A DNA stretch of 64,000 nt from Entonaema liquescens (lineage: Eukaryota; Ascomycota; Sordariomycetes; Xylariales; Xylariaceae): NCBI GenBank assembly GCA_902805475.1, contig CADCSX010000002.1, positions 3,162,001 through 3,226,000 on the forward strand, read 5' to 3'. This document shows, in pieces, positions 37,021 to 49,528 of this stretch. A program made the position numbers and the translations under genes. How positions within the stretch are numbered: position 1 is the first letter of the stretch; each line of letters starts with the position of its first letter. A model generated the notes under the pieces. That model worked only from the letters and a program-made list of their open reading frames with translations, searched no databases and had not been told where the DNA came from.

Positions 37021-39235
37021 ATGTCTGTAAGAGTTGTTGCGCGGATACGGCCGCTCCTAGAAAAGGAATTGGACAAGGATGTGATTGTACATGCTGCCAG
37101 CAACGACGATGGCAAGACAAGCAACGTCGTCAAAATCCCTAATCCGAAGAATGAATCCGAGGAATTCTCTTTCACTTTCAACGGCGTGTACAATCAATCG
37201 ACGACCCAAGAGGAGCTATTCACAGCAGAAGGTAAGGTTTTTTTCTTCATATCCTTTCACCGCTCTCGTTATGCCTGCCGTAGAAGACGTCCGTAGCTTA
37301 ACCTTAGCTCTTTGTAGTCTCTCCCTTCTCAAGTCCCTCTTCCAAGGCCTCGATCTTACGATATTTGCCTATGGCGTCACCGGAACCGGAAAGACTCATA
37401 CCATGCGTGGTGGACTGAAGCTGGCCGACCGTGGTGTTATCCCCAGACTGCTTAGTGGTGTCTTCCGTAGAGCAAAGAAGATCGTTAAGGATTCCGATGG
37501 CGAGACGAAGGTGGACGTTGCGCTTTCATACTACGAGATTTACAATGATAAAGTGTTCGATTTGCTTGAACCCCTTGAGAAACGAACACCATCGGGTTTA
37601 CCTCTTCGTGCAGAGGCTAATGGCAAGACTGTCGTTGCTGGATTATCCGAGCGCCCCTGCCAAGATCTGAAGGACTTCGAACGATTATATATCGAGGCTA
37701 ACAACAACCGTATCACTGCGGCTACGAAGCTCAACGCCCATAGCAGTAGAAGTCATGCTATTTTGCGTGTTAAGCTTACCCAAACAACGGGCGATATGGT
37801 GAAGGAGAGCACAGCATCCGCCATTGACTTAGCTGGTTCTGAAGACAACCGACGGACGGATAATGACAAGGAGCGATTGGTTGAGTCCGCTGCCATCAAC
37901 AAGAGCTTATTCGTGCTAAGTCAATGCATTGATGCAATCTCGAGAGGAGATCGTCGGATACCTTTTCGGGAGTCGAAGATGACGCGAATCCTTTCGCTTG
38001 GCCAAAACAACGGCATTACCATTATGATCCTAAATCTCGCGCCGATTCGGAGCTACCACCTCGATACACTTAGCAGCTTGAATGTTAGTTCACGAGCCAA
38101 ACGCATCGAGGTCCGGGAAATCGAAAACGAGGTTGTATTCAAGCAACCCCCTCGCTCTAGCTCCAATTCGGGCTCGGGAGTAGCTCGCCAACCCTTGCGA
38201 CCCCTTGCGAATGCGCATAACATCCATTCTGGGACAGCAGCGGCGAACAAGGCAGCAGATAAGTCTGATCGCCCTGTTAAGGCATTCAATGTCTTTTCTG
38301 ATCGATCTAAACCACAACCTCCTCCGCGGCCGACAGCTAATACCACAATGAAGCGATCGTCGCCATCGCACAAACGCCCTTCAGATTCCGATGGTGGTAA
38401 TCGGCCATCCAAGATTACCCGTCCTGCATTAATACCTCGGTCGGCCAAACCCTCGCAGCCCGCTCAACCATCCATATCCGCTGATCAGATAGAGGCAATG
38501 GTAGAGAAGAAAGTTAGCGAAATTCTGGCATCTCGAACACAGGCTGCCCCCGCACCACAGGAGATGAACGAGGCCGTCCAGAGACGTCTAGAGGCTCTCG
38601 AGAAACGCATCGAGGATGGCCGTCAAGACGACTCGCGCTCGGACGGTTTACGATTTTTGCTTATGGCACGGCAACATAAGGAGCGAGGCGAAGAAGCTAG
38701 CGCTCTGAAGATGTACGAGCTGGCATTGCCCTTCTTCCCAGGCCAGGCTAAGCTACTAGGGAAGATCGAGAAGCTAAAGGCACGGTTGCAAGCAAAGCGC
38801 GAGGTTCCCGGTGAAATGGGAGCCGAGACCGAGAAGAAATACAAGAAGCTCGGCCGACAGGTTACCGACCAGGCCGATTATCATGGTGCGGAGGCGGATG
38901 ATGATGATGAGAGCCACATGAGCAAAGGTCGTAAGCAGACCAAGAAGTCCAAGACTACAAAGGCGCCCGTAGAAGGGCTTTCCGCAGTAGAAGACAGCTC
39001 TGTATCACAGAATTTGCTAGAAATTGTAAATTCACGAGATGTGGCTCTGATTATGAGCTTGCAGGGCTTTGGTCCCAAGAAGGCTCGGGATCTGGTAGAT
39101 TACCTAGCATTGTTGTCTGAAGAGGATGGTCACATCAATTCATTAGAACGGCTTAGAGCGGTTCCCGGGATAGGTGGCCGCACGGTAGACCGCGCTTATG
39201 AAGGCTTACTTGCATCTTCGAGCGTTGCTTGTTAA
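37021..39235 (+). CDS. Kinesin-10 (KIF22/Kid-like) motor protein, ~712 aa
   Basis: Microtubule motor probably acting on chromosomes. Exon 1 is 37021-37231 (MSVRVVARIRPLL). Exon 2 ends at 39235. The N-terminal motor domain (about residues 1-350) has P-loop GVTGTGKTHT, switch I NAHSSRSHA and switch II DLAGSE. A basic, Pro/Ser-rich middle follows. A predicted coiled-coil or TPR-like stretch is near 38600-38860, then a Lys-rich segment. The C-terminal helix-hairpin-helix (GFGPKKARDLVDYL, VPGIGGRTVDRAYEG) is characteristic of KIF22-type chromokinesins. The acceptor is ambiguous. CTTAG at 37307 keeps frame but gives an atypical sequence. The stronger TTTGTAG at 37317 gives a typical junction but is one base out of frame near a CCC run at 37323-37325. 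Confidence 0.88.
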
Positions 39236-39839
39236 GAAGGCATTTTCTTTGGTCTGGTTACCTTAGACTGCATACATCGGCTGGAGGTTCTCTGCATTTA
39301 GGCTTGGACTGAACCAAGTTTGCATAGGCGTGGCGTTATAAGGAAGGGTAGCATTTTCTAAGGTTACAAGTAACGGTTTCGATTATTTTCTGAAAAAGTT
39401 CATTGCATCATTCGGAGGAACGTGTGGATTCCGGATGGACGCTTTTCACTTAGACTTAAGTGTCTATCGGACTAAGATCTTAGTAGAAACACCTATGAAT
39501 GCTAAGGAAGAGGAGGACTTAAGAGGTAGATAGGTGAAATACTACAGATTGATTTAGTTTTGTCTTTATACGTCGTGATCTGACGGGAACTTCCATGTGG
39601 ACTTATACACTAGAAGTACCTAAGTACATTTTATGCACGAGCCACATCCAATATCAACCCCTGTGTGATTATGTAATTATCACCCGGGGGCTGAAGACTT
39701 GGGAGGTAGGTACGTCAATTAAAGTACCTAACCTGATTTGAAGCTCGAATTATTTGATGTTTCTATTTTTTGCTCATTCGTCATAAGTTTCCCGCGAACC
39801 ACGGCCATATTAACACACCTCCCTTTGAGACCGCCCACC
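39236..39839. other. Intergenic between kinesin and AIM24 genes
   Basis: Kinesin 3' flank and AIM24 promoter. No further feature is seen. Confidence 0.4.
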
Positions 39840-41124
39840 ATGCGCGGTGTATCCCTCCTGGCCAGAAGAGGGCGCATAAATCAATTGGGACGTCAGACAA
39901 ATTTCATTTGTCGTCAATGTAGAGCTATTCAGCTCAGCTCATCCCCTACCACCGGGTCACCTCGCCTTGGGGGAGATGCTTTCGGCACATCTATCGATGT
40001 TTCCAAGGATGTTGCTGGTACCTCCACCAATTCTTCGCCTCGTCTTCCGAGCAATAGTGCTTATACGGTGCTTTAGATGCCAGATTTGAAGTGTTAGGGA
40101 CGCCATATTCCCTTCTTTCAGTATCCTTATCCGCTTCGCAAAGATTATACACACGTCGCGGAACATTGGTTGCAGTGTCGGGCAAAGCGCAAAACGTGAG
40201 ACGATATAACGCTGGAGACCTTATAAGGAACGAAACTAACATAGCTAGGCGCAATCAACCCTCTCCTTGCTCTCGCCGTTTACACGAGCCGTCACCGGTG
40301 TGCCCTTCCTCTACCAACGCATATCCTCTACGACTCCGCTCACAGCATTAATATCTACCAAGTCACCTACGACCACGTTCTCCGTATTACACCTTGATGG
40401 GACAACAGATTGGATGGTGGCGCAAAGATCAGCACTCTTGGCATGGAGTGGACATTCGCTGAGCGTAACTCCCCGAATTCAATATCGACTTCCAGTCGCC
40501 CATTGGGGCTCTTCCGAGTTAACGGGTCGAGGACTTGCTGCATTATCGGCACCAGGACATATATACCAGCTTACTTTAGCGGAAGGCGAGGAATTTGTAG
40601 CTCACCCCTCGAACGTGGTAGCTTACACGGTGACCAAGCACCCACCTTTACCCTTCAGATTCAGGAGCTCGGGTATTAGGTTTCAAGTACCTTCGATAAC
40701 GACATGGCTAGGCGATACCAAGTTCTTCAAGACAATGCGCGGAACCGAGACTTACAGGTTTCTCTCTCGAGTTTTGTTTAGCCTTCGCACGACAGCGAGA
40801 CGCACCATATGGGGTGATAGGCTATTCTTACAATTTCGGGGCCCAACTACGATACTCATGTCCAGCCGAGGCGCTCGAATAAGCGACGTACTCACAAGTG
40901 CGGACGTCAACGAGCTGGCTGACGCTCCTATGGGAGAAGTCCCCGCCACCGTAGAGTTAGTTACGAAGCCGAAGCCCGATGTCACACCGAAGACGGAGGA
41001 TGCGGCGGCAGTCAAGATAAATGTGGCTAGTGTTGGACAGGACGGAAAGGTCACATTTGCCGACGCAAAAATCTTAAAGATTTTGAAAAGTAATGACAGA
41101 TGCACGCAACTCTACTGTCATTGA
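39840..41124 (+). CDS. AIM24: AIM24-like mitochondrial protein, 390 aa
   Basis: Altered inheritance of mitochondria protein 24 is needed for inner-membrane structure (MICOS integrity) in yeast. Exons are 39840-40017, 40077-40195 and 40249-41124, all in phase. The start has an ACCACC context and the N-terminus is basic (MRGVSLLARRGRINQLGRQ), fitting a mitochondrial presequence. The AIM24 domain is clear: DARFEVLGTPYSLLSVSLSA, RRGTLVAVSGK, PFLYQRISSTTPLTALISTK, DGTTDWMV, LTGRGLAALSAPG and RRTIWGDRLFLQFRGP. The second intron ends at CATAGCTAG. What looks like a frame break near 40075 is a normal 59-nt intron. The gene is probably a housekeeping gene. Confidence 0.9.
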
Positions 41125-43020
41125 AAAGTTGATAAGATATTGTATCATACAGCCAGCCATAGCACCATTAGAAATACTGTACGGTATGCCACCGAAACTG
41201 AACATGAACTATACCAAAAGGATTATCAGGTCGGCTTTTCGCTAACCACACTTATCAACATACGTCACAAATAGCCCTATAATCCCGAAGATTTTATGTG
41301 GTATCGGGAATATGTATCGGAGCACCTATCGAGTATTATCGGCCGAATTTCTTTTTCTTTTCGCCCCCTACCAGGTATCTTATGTCCGTAGCACATCCCC
41401 ATGCGTCACGCTAGATCTTGGATCCACGCGGTAAGCAGTAGCATCGCATTTAACTGCATGTAAGAGCCGATCAGATAAACTGTGTAACGCCTACCACGCA
41501 TTCTTCAAGCCACAAATGATTGTTAATCAATGTCTTGCATATATAAAAGCCAAAGGATAATATAGAGCCTCTATAATCATCACGAAATAATTATAACACC
41601 AAACCCCATGTCCACGTCAGTTTATACATCATCAAACTTATAAATATGTGGTTCAAGACCCAGCACGTAAAATTCTCATAACTATTTAAATCCGAGCTCC
41701 TCACATCTCCGAGCAGACGCGTATACAAGCCTAGCGAGATCTCAGTACTTTAATACAGATAAGATCCAATCTTGACTCTATTTCGTTAGTGCGAACCAAG
41801 AACCTCCAAACGGTTGCATGGATTCAGCCCTTCGGCTATTTCCATTGGTTCTATGCATTGCGTTAGCAGATTAGTTTGTACGAAGTTCCCCTCTTGGCAT
41901 ATCTGTGCATCCGCGGACCCTGGGTAAAAAGAGAAATAGTACATAGGTTATGCTTGGTAATAAAACTCGGCTTTCGCGACTTCGATATACGCCGATCTTA
42001 ACCTGTTGCCTATTATCATGCAACTCCAGCAAACTACCTATCTAAACACTTCAATCGTAAAAAGTCCTAATGGTGTTTGTAAAGTATCTCTTTAGTTATT
42101 AAACTACTAAAAATCTTATAACTACTTATAGTCTAAAGCTTAATACAGTACTAAATAGTTGACCGTCTTCCGAGATATTGGGTGTACCCAACAACTAGTT
42201 AAAATAGGCAAATATGGGTATACCTTACAACAATCTAGAACAGGAGGATAACTAGAACAAGCGGCAGTTAACTAGCTTTTTTTTAGCAGAATTATAGCTT
42301 GGACTATCACAGTCGGTGAATCACTTAAGTTCTAAAGTAGCCCTGCCGCTTCAACATGACTGGGAACCCAAGGTAAATCGAATAGAATAGATATTAGTAT
42401 CCTTCAACTTCTTTTTTTACGTATCTAGAACACCCAGCTCATACTCTTTCCCAAATAGAGTGACATAGAGTGTAGTCACCACGTGCAAATAGCTATTTCG
42501 GGAATATAGCAGTCATACGTGGTCACCTATAATTCTCCTTTTAACTGTGAACAAGTCTCACACTCAACTAAACGCGGTCGGGTTCCATTCTATGGACAAG
42601 GGGGTGGTGGAGACAAGCCCAGCCCGTCGACTCAATCCCTATGCGAGAAACCCTGACATCGCGTGCCCCTCGCCCTAGTAACGAAGTGCTAACACCGAGA
42701 CCCTAACATATGCTCCGAGTCTGTCGGGGTCAGTCATGTTATATACGGGCGATTATTATTTCATATAAGGGTTCAGGCGAGCCTCAACTTTGGGTTATTT
42801 GTACTACAACTACCTTAGTGTTGGGTAAATAAAGATATCACGAGAGTGGTTTCTATTTTGCGGCGAATATCATTCCAGGCTAAACGTCGTAAAGCTCCTG
42901 AATACCTGCTCCCCTATTAGTTTTTTTCATATTTAGCTACAAACAGCAGCAGCCCCTTGTCGTTAGGGTCCCTGCATCGGCATCTCAACGCATCTCTTCC
43001 TCTCCCTATAGATCCTCGAG
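41125..43020. other. Intergenic
   Basis: About 1.9 kb of AT-rich sequence without supportable genes. A minus-strand frame at 42917-43495 lies mostly opposite the transporter's N-terminus and is a shadow. Confidence 0.4.
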
Positions 43021-44686
43021 ATGCACGCGCCGAGTAATCATACCCAAGAGGCGCCAGTCTCACCATCCCACGACACCTCCCCAGGTAAAACACCCGGCTA
43101 CGATTCGGAGACATCAACAATGGGAGGCGCGCCGTATGATCTGCCGAGGACCTCCGGCGAACCGACTCCCAAATTCTCCCTCGAGCGCATCCAATCGCAA
43201 GCCAGATCCACCAACGCCAACATCTTCCCCGAGCCGGAAAATGTCGTCGAAGCAGATAGTAAGCCCTCCCTTCCTTAGGCTCCTCGGAGATGGAATTTTG
43301 GGACTGTTGTGTGCTAATGTGAATCGCTCCAGTGGAGAAAGGCGGTATCGTGCCTCCCGCTCCTGGTGCCGCGCCCGGCTTCCGCCCCGCTGACTTCCCG
43401 GACGGCGGCCTCGAGGCCTGGCTTGTTGTTGCGGGCGGCTTCTGCGCCCTGTTTAGTACCTTCGGCCTGGTGAATTGCGTCGGAGTCTTCGTCAACTATT
43501 ATGTGGCCGGCCCGTTGTCTAACTATAACGTGTCGACCGTCACTTGGATTACTTCGATCCAGACTTTTATGATGTCGGGTTTAAACGCGGTCGTAAGTGA
43601 TATTTACTCCCCCTTTTCATTTTTTCATCCATACTTTGATCTGTTGGTAAAAGAACAAAGGCTAATGTATGATGATGTTTGTAGATGGGTCGATTGTTCG
43701 ATAGTTATGGCCCTCGATGGCTACTCATCATTGGAAGCTTAGTGTTTTGCTTTGGCCTAATGATGCTGTCCCTTTCTACGGAGTACTACCAGATTATCCT
43801 ATCGCAGGGTATAGTAAGCGCTGTGGGAATGAGCGCGGTGTTTAACTCGGCAATGAATTCAGTAATGGGCTGGTTCTTCAAGCGACGTGCGGCAGCGCTA
43901 GGCATCATGGTATCCGGCTCGTCGCTCGGCGGTGTCGTTCTACCCATCATGATGAACCACCTCATCCCTCAAATTGGTTTCGCCTGGACTGTGCGCACGG
44001 TCGGCTTCATACTCCTCGCCTTGTGCACCTTCGCCTGTCTCACCGTCAAGTCGCGCCTCCCGCCCCGCAAGAGACCGTTCAAGTTCGTCGAATACGTACA
44101 GCCACTTCACGAGCCTACTTTTTTGTGTATCGTTATTGGCGGCTTTTTCTTTTTCTTTGGGATGTTCCTCCCGTTTAATTATATCCAGCTCCAAGCTCGA
44201 CAGCAAGGTGTCGACCCAGCCATTGTACCATACCTCCTCCCTATCATCAACGCCGTTAGTATTCCCGGTCGTATCCTACCTGGCTTCCTCGGCGACAGGC
44301 TCGGACGTTTCAACGTTATGGTATTCATATCGGGTCTATCAGGCATCATCACGCTGGCTCTGTGGGTGCCTGGCAGGTCAACAGCAACAACGATTATATA
44401 TGGTGCCGTATTTGGATTCGCATCGGGCGGCTTCGTCTCACTACTACCTGCTGTTATCGCGCAAGTCAGCGACATCCGAGAGATCGGCATACGCACCGGT
44501 ATTGCATTTTTCTTCTCGGCAATCGGCGCGCTGACAGGCTCGCCCATTGCTGGTGCCATTGTGAACGCCAACAACGGCAGCTTCTTGGGCCTTCAGATAT
44601 TTTGCGGCGTTGTTATGACCACATCCATGTTTTGCTTTATTGCATCTAGAACTACACAAGTCGGCTTCAAGCTTGCCAAGATCTAA
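43021..44686 (+). CDS. MFS transporter, monocarboxylate-porter family, 499 aa
   Basis: Twelve-helix major facilitator of the fungal MCT-like group (relatives of Mch riboflavin/monocarboxylate transporters); the substrate is unknown. Exons are 43021-43258, 43333-43592 and 43685-44686, all in phase. A hydrophilic N-terminus of about 90 residues rich in Pro/Ser/Thr precedes DGGLEAWLVVAGGF, the typical first helix. Motifs include MGRLFDSYGPRWLL (loop 2-3), FKRRAAALGIMVSGSSLGG and GFLGDRLGRFNV. The protein is predicted to act in the plasma or vacuolar membrane. It stands about 1.9 kb from AIM24 and has no obvious pathway context. No frame break is seen. Confidence 0.9.
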
Positions 44687-45588
44687 ACAAGAAAATCGAG
44701 GCATATATTGGGAAATGGGATGGACGCTTTTACGCCAATGTTTCTTGATACGAGGCTTATTATGGGGGAGATTTTATGTTGATGGAAAGGGACTTTGCCC
44801 TCGTGGGACACGGTATTAATGAATCAAAAATTGGAAGCATTTAGCGGCGTTAGAATAGGTACCATGCATAGGATAGACGATACTCGACTCAATGTTGTCA
44901 CAGCATATAGAATCTCTAGGCATATACATATACCCAGCAGGATAGACGGGTGGATATAATATGAAGCCAGGTTATGAACTGGATAGTTTTTCGCATGGTA
45001 GCATGTAACTTCTTTAACTCATTTACCCAGTGCCTATGGTTCTAGAGTAGGTAGTCATACTCTCCTGTTTCTATAAAAGGGGTTCTTTATTTCTCATCAC
45101 TTAGAGTATTTACAGTCACCAATTTAGCTCGAGTATATGAAATGTAACTAAGGTTGACAACGAAAAGGCAACATGGATTACACACAAAGAAGCAACAATG
45201 AAAAGTAGTATGTTGGTCCGAGGGAACGTGGTATCCAGACTAACTTTTTATTGTGCGTGTAACCTATTAGATTTATAATTGAATTTTACCCTACTCATGA
45301 TTCCTTTTCGAAAGGTCACATTATACTTGCATCTGGGGCTGAGCAACAAAGCAGGGTAAGACAAAGATACAACAGGCGTATCTCCATCCCTTAAACTCTC
45401 AATATCCCTGCCCTTCAATCATTCCCCCCAATTACACGTAGATACACCAAAATTACTATCCAGGAACTATGAAGTCAAATATTAAACTTACAGTATATGA
45501 GATCACCTCGATCATGAGCGAGACTCTAGCGTAATCAACTAGTTAATTACACCTAGTCTTCACAGCTACCGAAATCTCGTACCATCTA
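44687..45588. other. Intergenic
   Basis: Transporter 3' flank. No gene or repeat is supported. Confidence 0.4.
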
Positions 45589-45836
45589 ATGTCAGCACGA
45601 GAATATAGACGCGGCGAAGGACGGATGGCCTATCAGAGACGTCGTCGACGTGAACGATTAGAGCTACGGCTTCTGGAAACGACGCTCTGGTTGGAACTTT
45701 TGTCTCGCCTTAGCTTTCAAGAGCCCACTTCCGAGACTATGGGTGAGTGTCACTTTGTCGCTACTAGCTCCTAAATATCGCTAACAAATTCAAAATACTA
45801 GTGCTAACTGGCTTCCTTCCAATTAGGGGTCACTAG
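45589..45836 (+). CDS. Small Arg-rich hypothetical protein, 62 aa
   Basis: A tentative two-exon gene: 45589-45742 and 45802-45836, joined by a GTGAGT...GCTAAC...ACTAG intron (59 nt) that keeps frame to a TAG. The protein is very basic at its start (AREYRRGEGRMAYQRRRRRE), then has a Leu-rich amphipathic stretch. No family is recognised. The good splice signals are the main support. Confidence 0.3.
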
Positions 45837-46140
45837 CTAGTTATAGTTGCTTTGGATGTTTCTTATCCAAGGCGCTTTTGTCGTGGTTAGATATATTATA
45901 TTGGAATGACAGAGTTAAATAACCGTCGAGCGTATATCATGTATACAATAACCGTAACTAATGGAATTCGGAATAGGAGTTCGTGTAGCCATCCATTTAT
46001 CATCGTGTAAAACTTGTGATGCTTCATCTTACTTATAGAATACCTACCTAGACATATCCCCGAGGCCATATATGAAAATAGTGTGACAATCTAAATTGCT
46101 GGTAATGCTTGAACCCGCGCCGTGGATTAGTAGTTTCGTC

Positions 46141-47981
46141 TTAAATTATCTGTATGCGCTTTCTTGTGAAGGTTCGGCCGTCTTTTACGACTTGTGCTTC
46201 ATTGAAACCGGTATCTCCTGGCATGATTCTATTCCATCTCGTTTCGATCATCCCAACGCGTGAGAAGCGGTCTTGGCCTTCGTTTGCCAAGACAAGACAG
46301 TCGGTAGGTCCGTAATACTGAATAGGGCCATCCCAACGCATTACGATAACTGTCCATAGGCCGGTCGCCAGTTCGGTATCCGTTTTACCGTGGGGGGTGA
46401 AAGAGGGGCGTTTTCCACCCATGCCTTCGTTGGGTGGTTGTTCGTCCTCAAGAGTACAGGTTTTATCCCCTTTAGCAGAGAATCTTACTTCGGTCGTCCA
46501 GCCTGTCCAGAAAATGGCGTGGTCCAAATCGCCCAAAATCACATTTCCGTGTAATCCATCGCCGGCGTACTTAGGTAGATCTTGCATGATGTAATTCATA
46601 AGCTCCTGAAGACCTATCAATCGGTCTCCAGACGAACGTCTGCGGAAATGTACTTCGCAATCAAGGGGTTGTCGTCCACAGCGCTCCAGAGCGTGACCGT
46701 ATAGTTTGTCGTCTTCGTCGTTATCATCCATTGCCGATGGATAGATTAGTCCTTGGAAACCACTCCATCCAGCCCAAGCCCACGATGGAAGTTTGGGTAC
46801 GCGTCGAAGGCAGCTCCATCGTGACGTCCAAAGAAGGCTGTGAATGAAACACTTAGGGAGAGCTGTACCCTGTTGTCCAGCGGTGCCTGATGGTCGATAC
46901 ATAATGGGAAGCCCAAACAGATGACATATGCCTATTTTAGATGATGGCTCCTTGAAGATACTGAAGATTCCGAGAAACGCCCAAAGCATATCACCATCCT
47001 GGGTGAGGCTGCGACCGGTGTAGCTATCGATATGTTCGGTGATAGCAACTTCTGGTCTTTCAATGAAAAGGGTTGGTCCCAAGTATTGCATATGAGTAGA
47101 CCAAAGGGGTTCACGTTTGCATGTCTGCGTAGACCATTCGCGATCGTTAACCGGCATGCCCTTCATAGAACACCCGCAGCCTTCTCTGTAATATCCATTC
47201 ACCAAACATCGGAGAGTAACTTGGGTTTCTGAGAAAATAAGGCAGCGCCGAGATAATATGCCTTCTTGGTATGTCCAACCCCTTGTATTCCAACGGGAGT
47301 CTTTCAGCTCATCCCTTGGGGATTCAAGACCCACGTCCCAGGTGCTACCGCCCTGGTTAATGGCTCCCCAGTTTCGATAGCCATCTCGAACACCGGGAAG
47401 ACCATCGTCGCTAGCGTCCACACCAGCGACAATTGCGAAGAGTGCTTTTTGGTAAATACTCCCCATATTGTTGAACATATATTGCATCTCCTTACTATCT
47501 TTTGGTTAATGCAGTACTTGTCAACCCATAGATATCGCAGACCAAGATTACGAACAACCTGTATACTGTCTCTGACAGTTGCTGGGAATCTTTCTTTCGA
47601 CGTCTGATTCGAACCTCTCTGTCCCCAGACGTAGCTCAAGGCCACATATCTCCAGCCACGCTGCGCATCAACGACATGTTCTGTCTCACAGTCGATGAAC
47701 TTAAGACCCTGGAGCACAGGCTCCGTGTCGCCAGACTGATCGTAGCATTGGTGCTTGCTATCACAGTCGGCTAGCCATTGCTGAATTTCAGTGAAGTCGA
47801 TTCCTGTAGATAGTATCCTGCAATGATAATTTGGTTTGTATTCGATTGGCAATGTAAGACCGATTTCAAGGTAACCGCCAACTCCCGTAGATGGCTGCTT
47901 CAAGCAATTAAGCTTTTGAAGCGAATGAACAAGTAATACATGCATGGGCTTATTCGCTTTGCCATTCGTGACGTCGTGCAT
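46141..47981 (-). CDS. HET-domain protein (heterokaryon incompatibility type), one frame break
   Basis: Member of the fungal HET family, which triggers cell death after non-self recognition at fusion; an individual role cannot be told. Family motifs in order are RYVALSYVWG, LRYLWVDKYCINQ (normally an LWIDxxCINQ-like motif), MGSIYQKALFAIVAG and TRGWTYQEGILSRRCLIF. A C-terminal tail of about 330 residues has unknown function. The frame breaks right after CINQ at a run of four A/T (47500-47503); the conserved continuation lies one base out of frame and runs to TAA at 46141. The conservative start is the ATG at 47981. The same frame continues upstream to an acceptor-like site near 48066 (ERETPHYSTVLYEEGDEV), so a further 5' exon, perhaps with an ATG at 48158, is likely. 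Confidence 0.82.
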
Positions 47982-48158
47982 CAAAGCCTTACCAATACTA
48001 GGTGAGACCTCGTCTCCTTCCTCGTACAGTACGGTAGAGTAATGCGGCGTTTCTCTTTCATCACCCTATTTTAACTGTCATTTTATGATTCCAACGCCGT
48101 GGAAATTTCGAGGACACAAGTTTTGCCTACCTCTATTTGCACTGGTGATACAGGCCAT

Positions 48159-49528
48159 TGGGGCAAAAGAAACCGCCTGGGAAAGGACATGGTGGCTCGA
48201 AAATAGAGATAGATAGAAAGAGCATGCGTCCTACAGCAGAGCAATTGAACTGATGCGTCGGAAAGAAGAATTCAACCACGGCTTAAACTGAGACTTATAA
48301 GCACACCTATAAGACATGGACATTCTGTATGCTCTAAGGGAAGAGGCCTCCCGCAATACCACCGCAATGGCGAGATAATATGACTTGTTTTAAGCAACGA
48401 GAATTGCGGTGAAATATTTCAATTGGCCTTCTTCTGCCGATCGCCTGGAGTCAGGTACGGCTGAGCCAGATATCCCATCTATCTTGTTAAGAAGCCGGGC
48501 GCTTTTATCGCCACTGACTTGGCATCGCTGGCTCTGCCACCCAATAGAACCAACCATAGATGATGAGTTTCTAGGTGTAATAGCATTTTACTTCCTCTTC
48601 ATAAACATTCGTTGGTAATTAGATAGCACACGTATCAAGAGACCAACAACAGGAAGCGAAGGATAGGCATTCTCTATGAGGAGTCATGAGGCTGGGGGGT
48701 TAGCCCGAGGATAGCGCCAAAGACATGTAGACAAAGGGGTTAATTCTGTAATTGTACCTTATGCATACTGCGTTCCGTAACTTCCTAGGCTTCAGCAGTA
48801 ATAACGTAGGTAATCTATTGCAGTACCTTAGGTTGACATCATGACATTCATTAAAGAGATGGTAAGGCTACGTATCGCCGGGACGAGTCTTGAAATAATC
48901 CATACCACTTTTCCGACCCTTTATTGGTCGTCGGCTCATCCATCTCGTCATCATCTGGCCGACCACTGTGTCCACCATATCCCGATCTTCCACAGTTTAC
49001 AGGCTGTATTGTAAGTTAGAATAGTATAAAAGACACCTGACGGATCGGTTCGTAAGCTTCATTCGCTGTTAGCATACACCTATGATCATTTCAAACTAGG
49101 GATAACTAACTATGCTTGATTTTGGAGGAATAACCAACCTCTTATATCTCAACTTCTTTTAGTAGGCGATGATACCTCATGCGACTTGAATGCCTAACCC
49201 GGAGTATTTACCTAGTAAGAGATAGAGAGAATAGGTGTAGTGAGCAATTTATATTTTACGTGCAGCTTACCGGCCTGGGTAAGGCACTTAGAAATGCATT
49301 TTCAAACCGCAGCATTACTATGAGTCAGTGCCGTGCATAGCCCCTACAGTGCTCACCTATCATGTAGAGTCCCTTCCATAATTGGTGGGATAGCATATTG
49401 CGTGTGATGTCTTGTGGACCTCCGTCTGAAAGCCCTCATAAGCCACCTAATACACAGATAATATAGTGGTGAATTAAATGAGTACCAGATTTATATAATA
49501 GCCTAGGTAGTTATCCCGAAGAAAGGGA
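48159..49528. other. Intergenic
   Basis: No gene is supported. This is the promoter side of the HET gene and the 3' flank of the DUF6594 gene. A 69-aa frame at 48409-48618 has no support. Confidence 0.35.

Noticed and set aside
40018..40076. Apparent frameshift in AIM24
   Set aside because: A 59-nt GTACCT...CTTTAG intron joins the flanking exons in phase, giving the expected family sequence.
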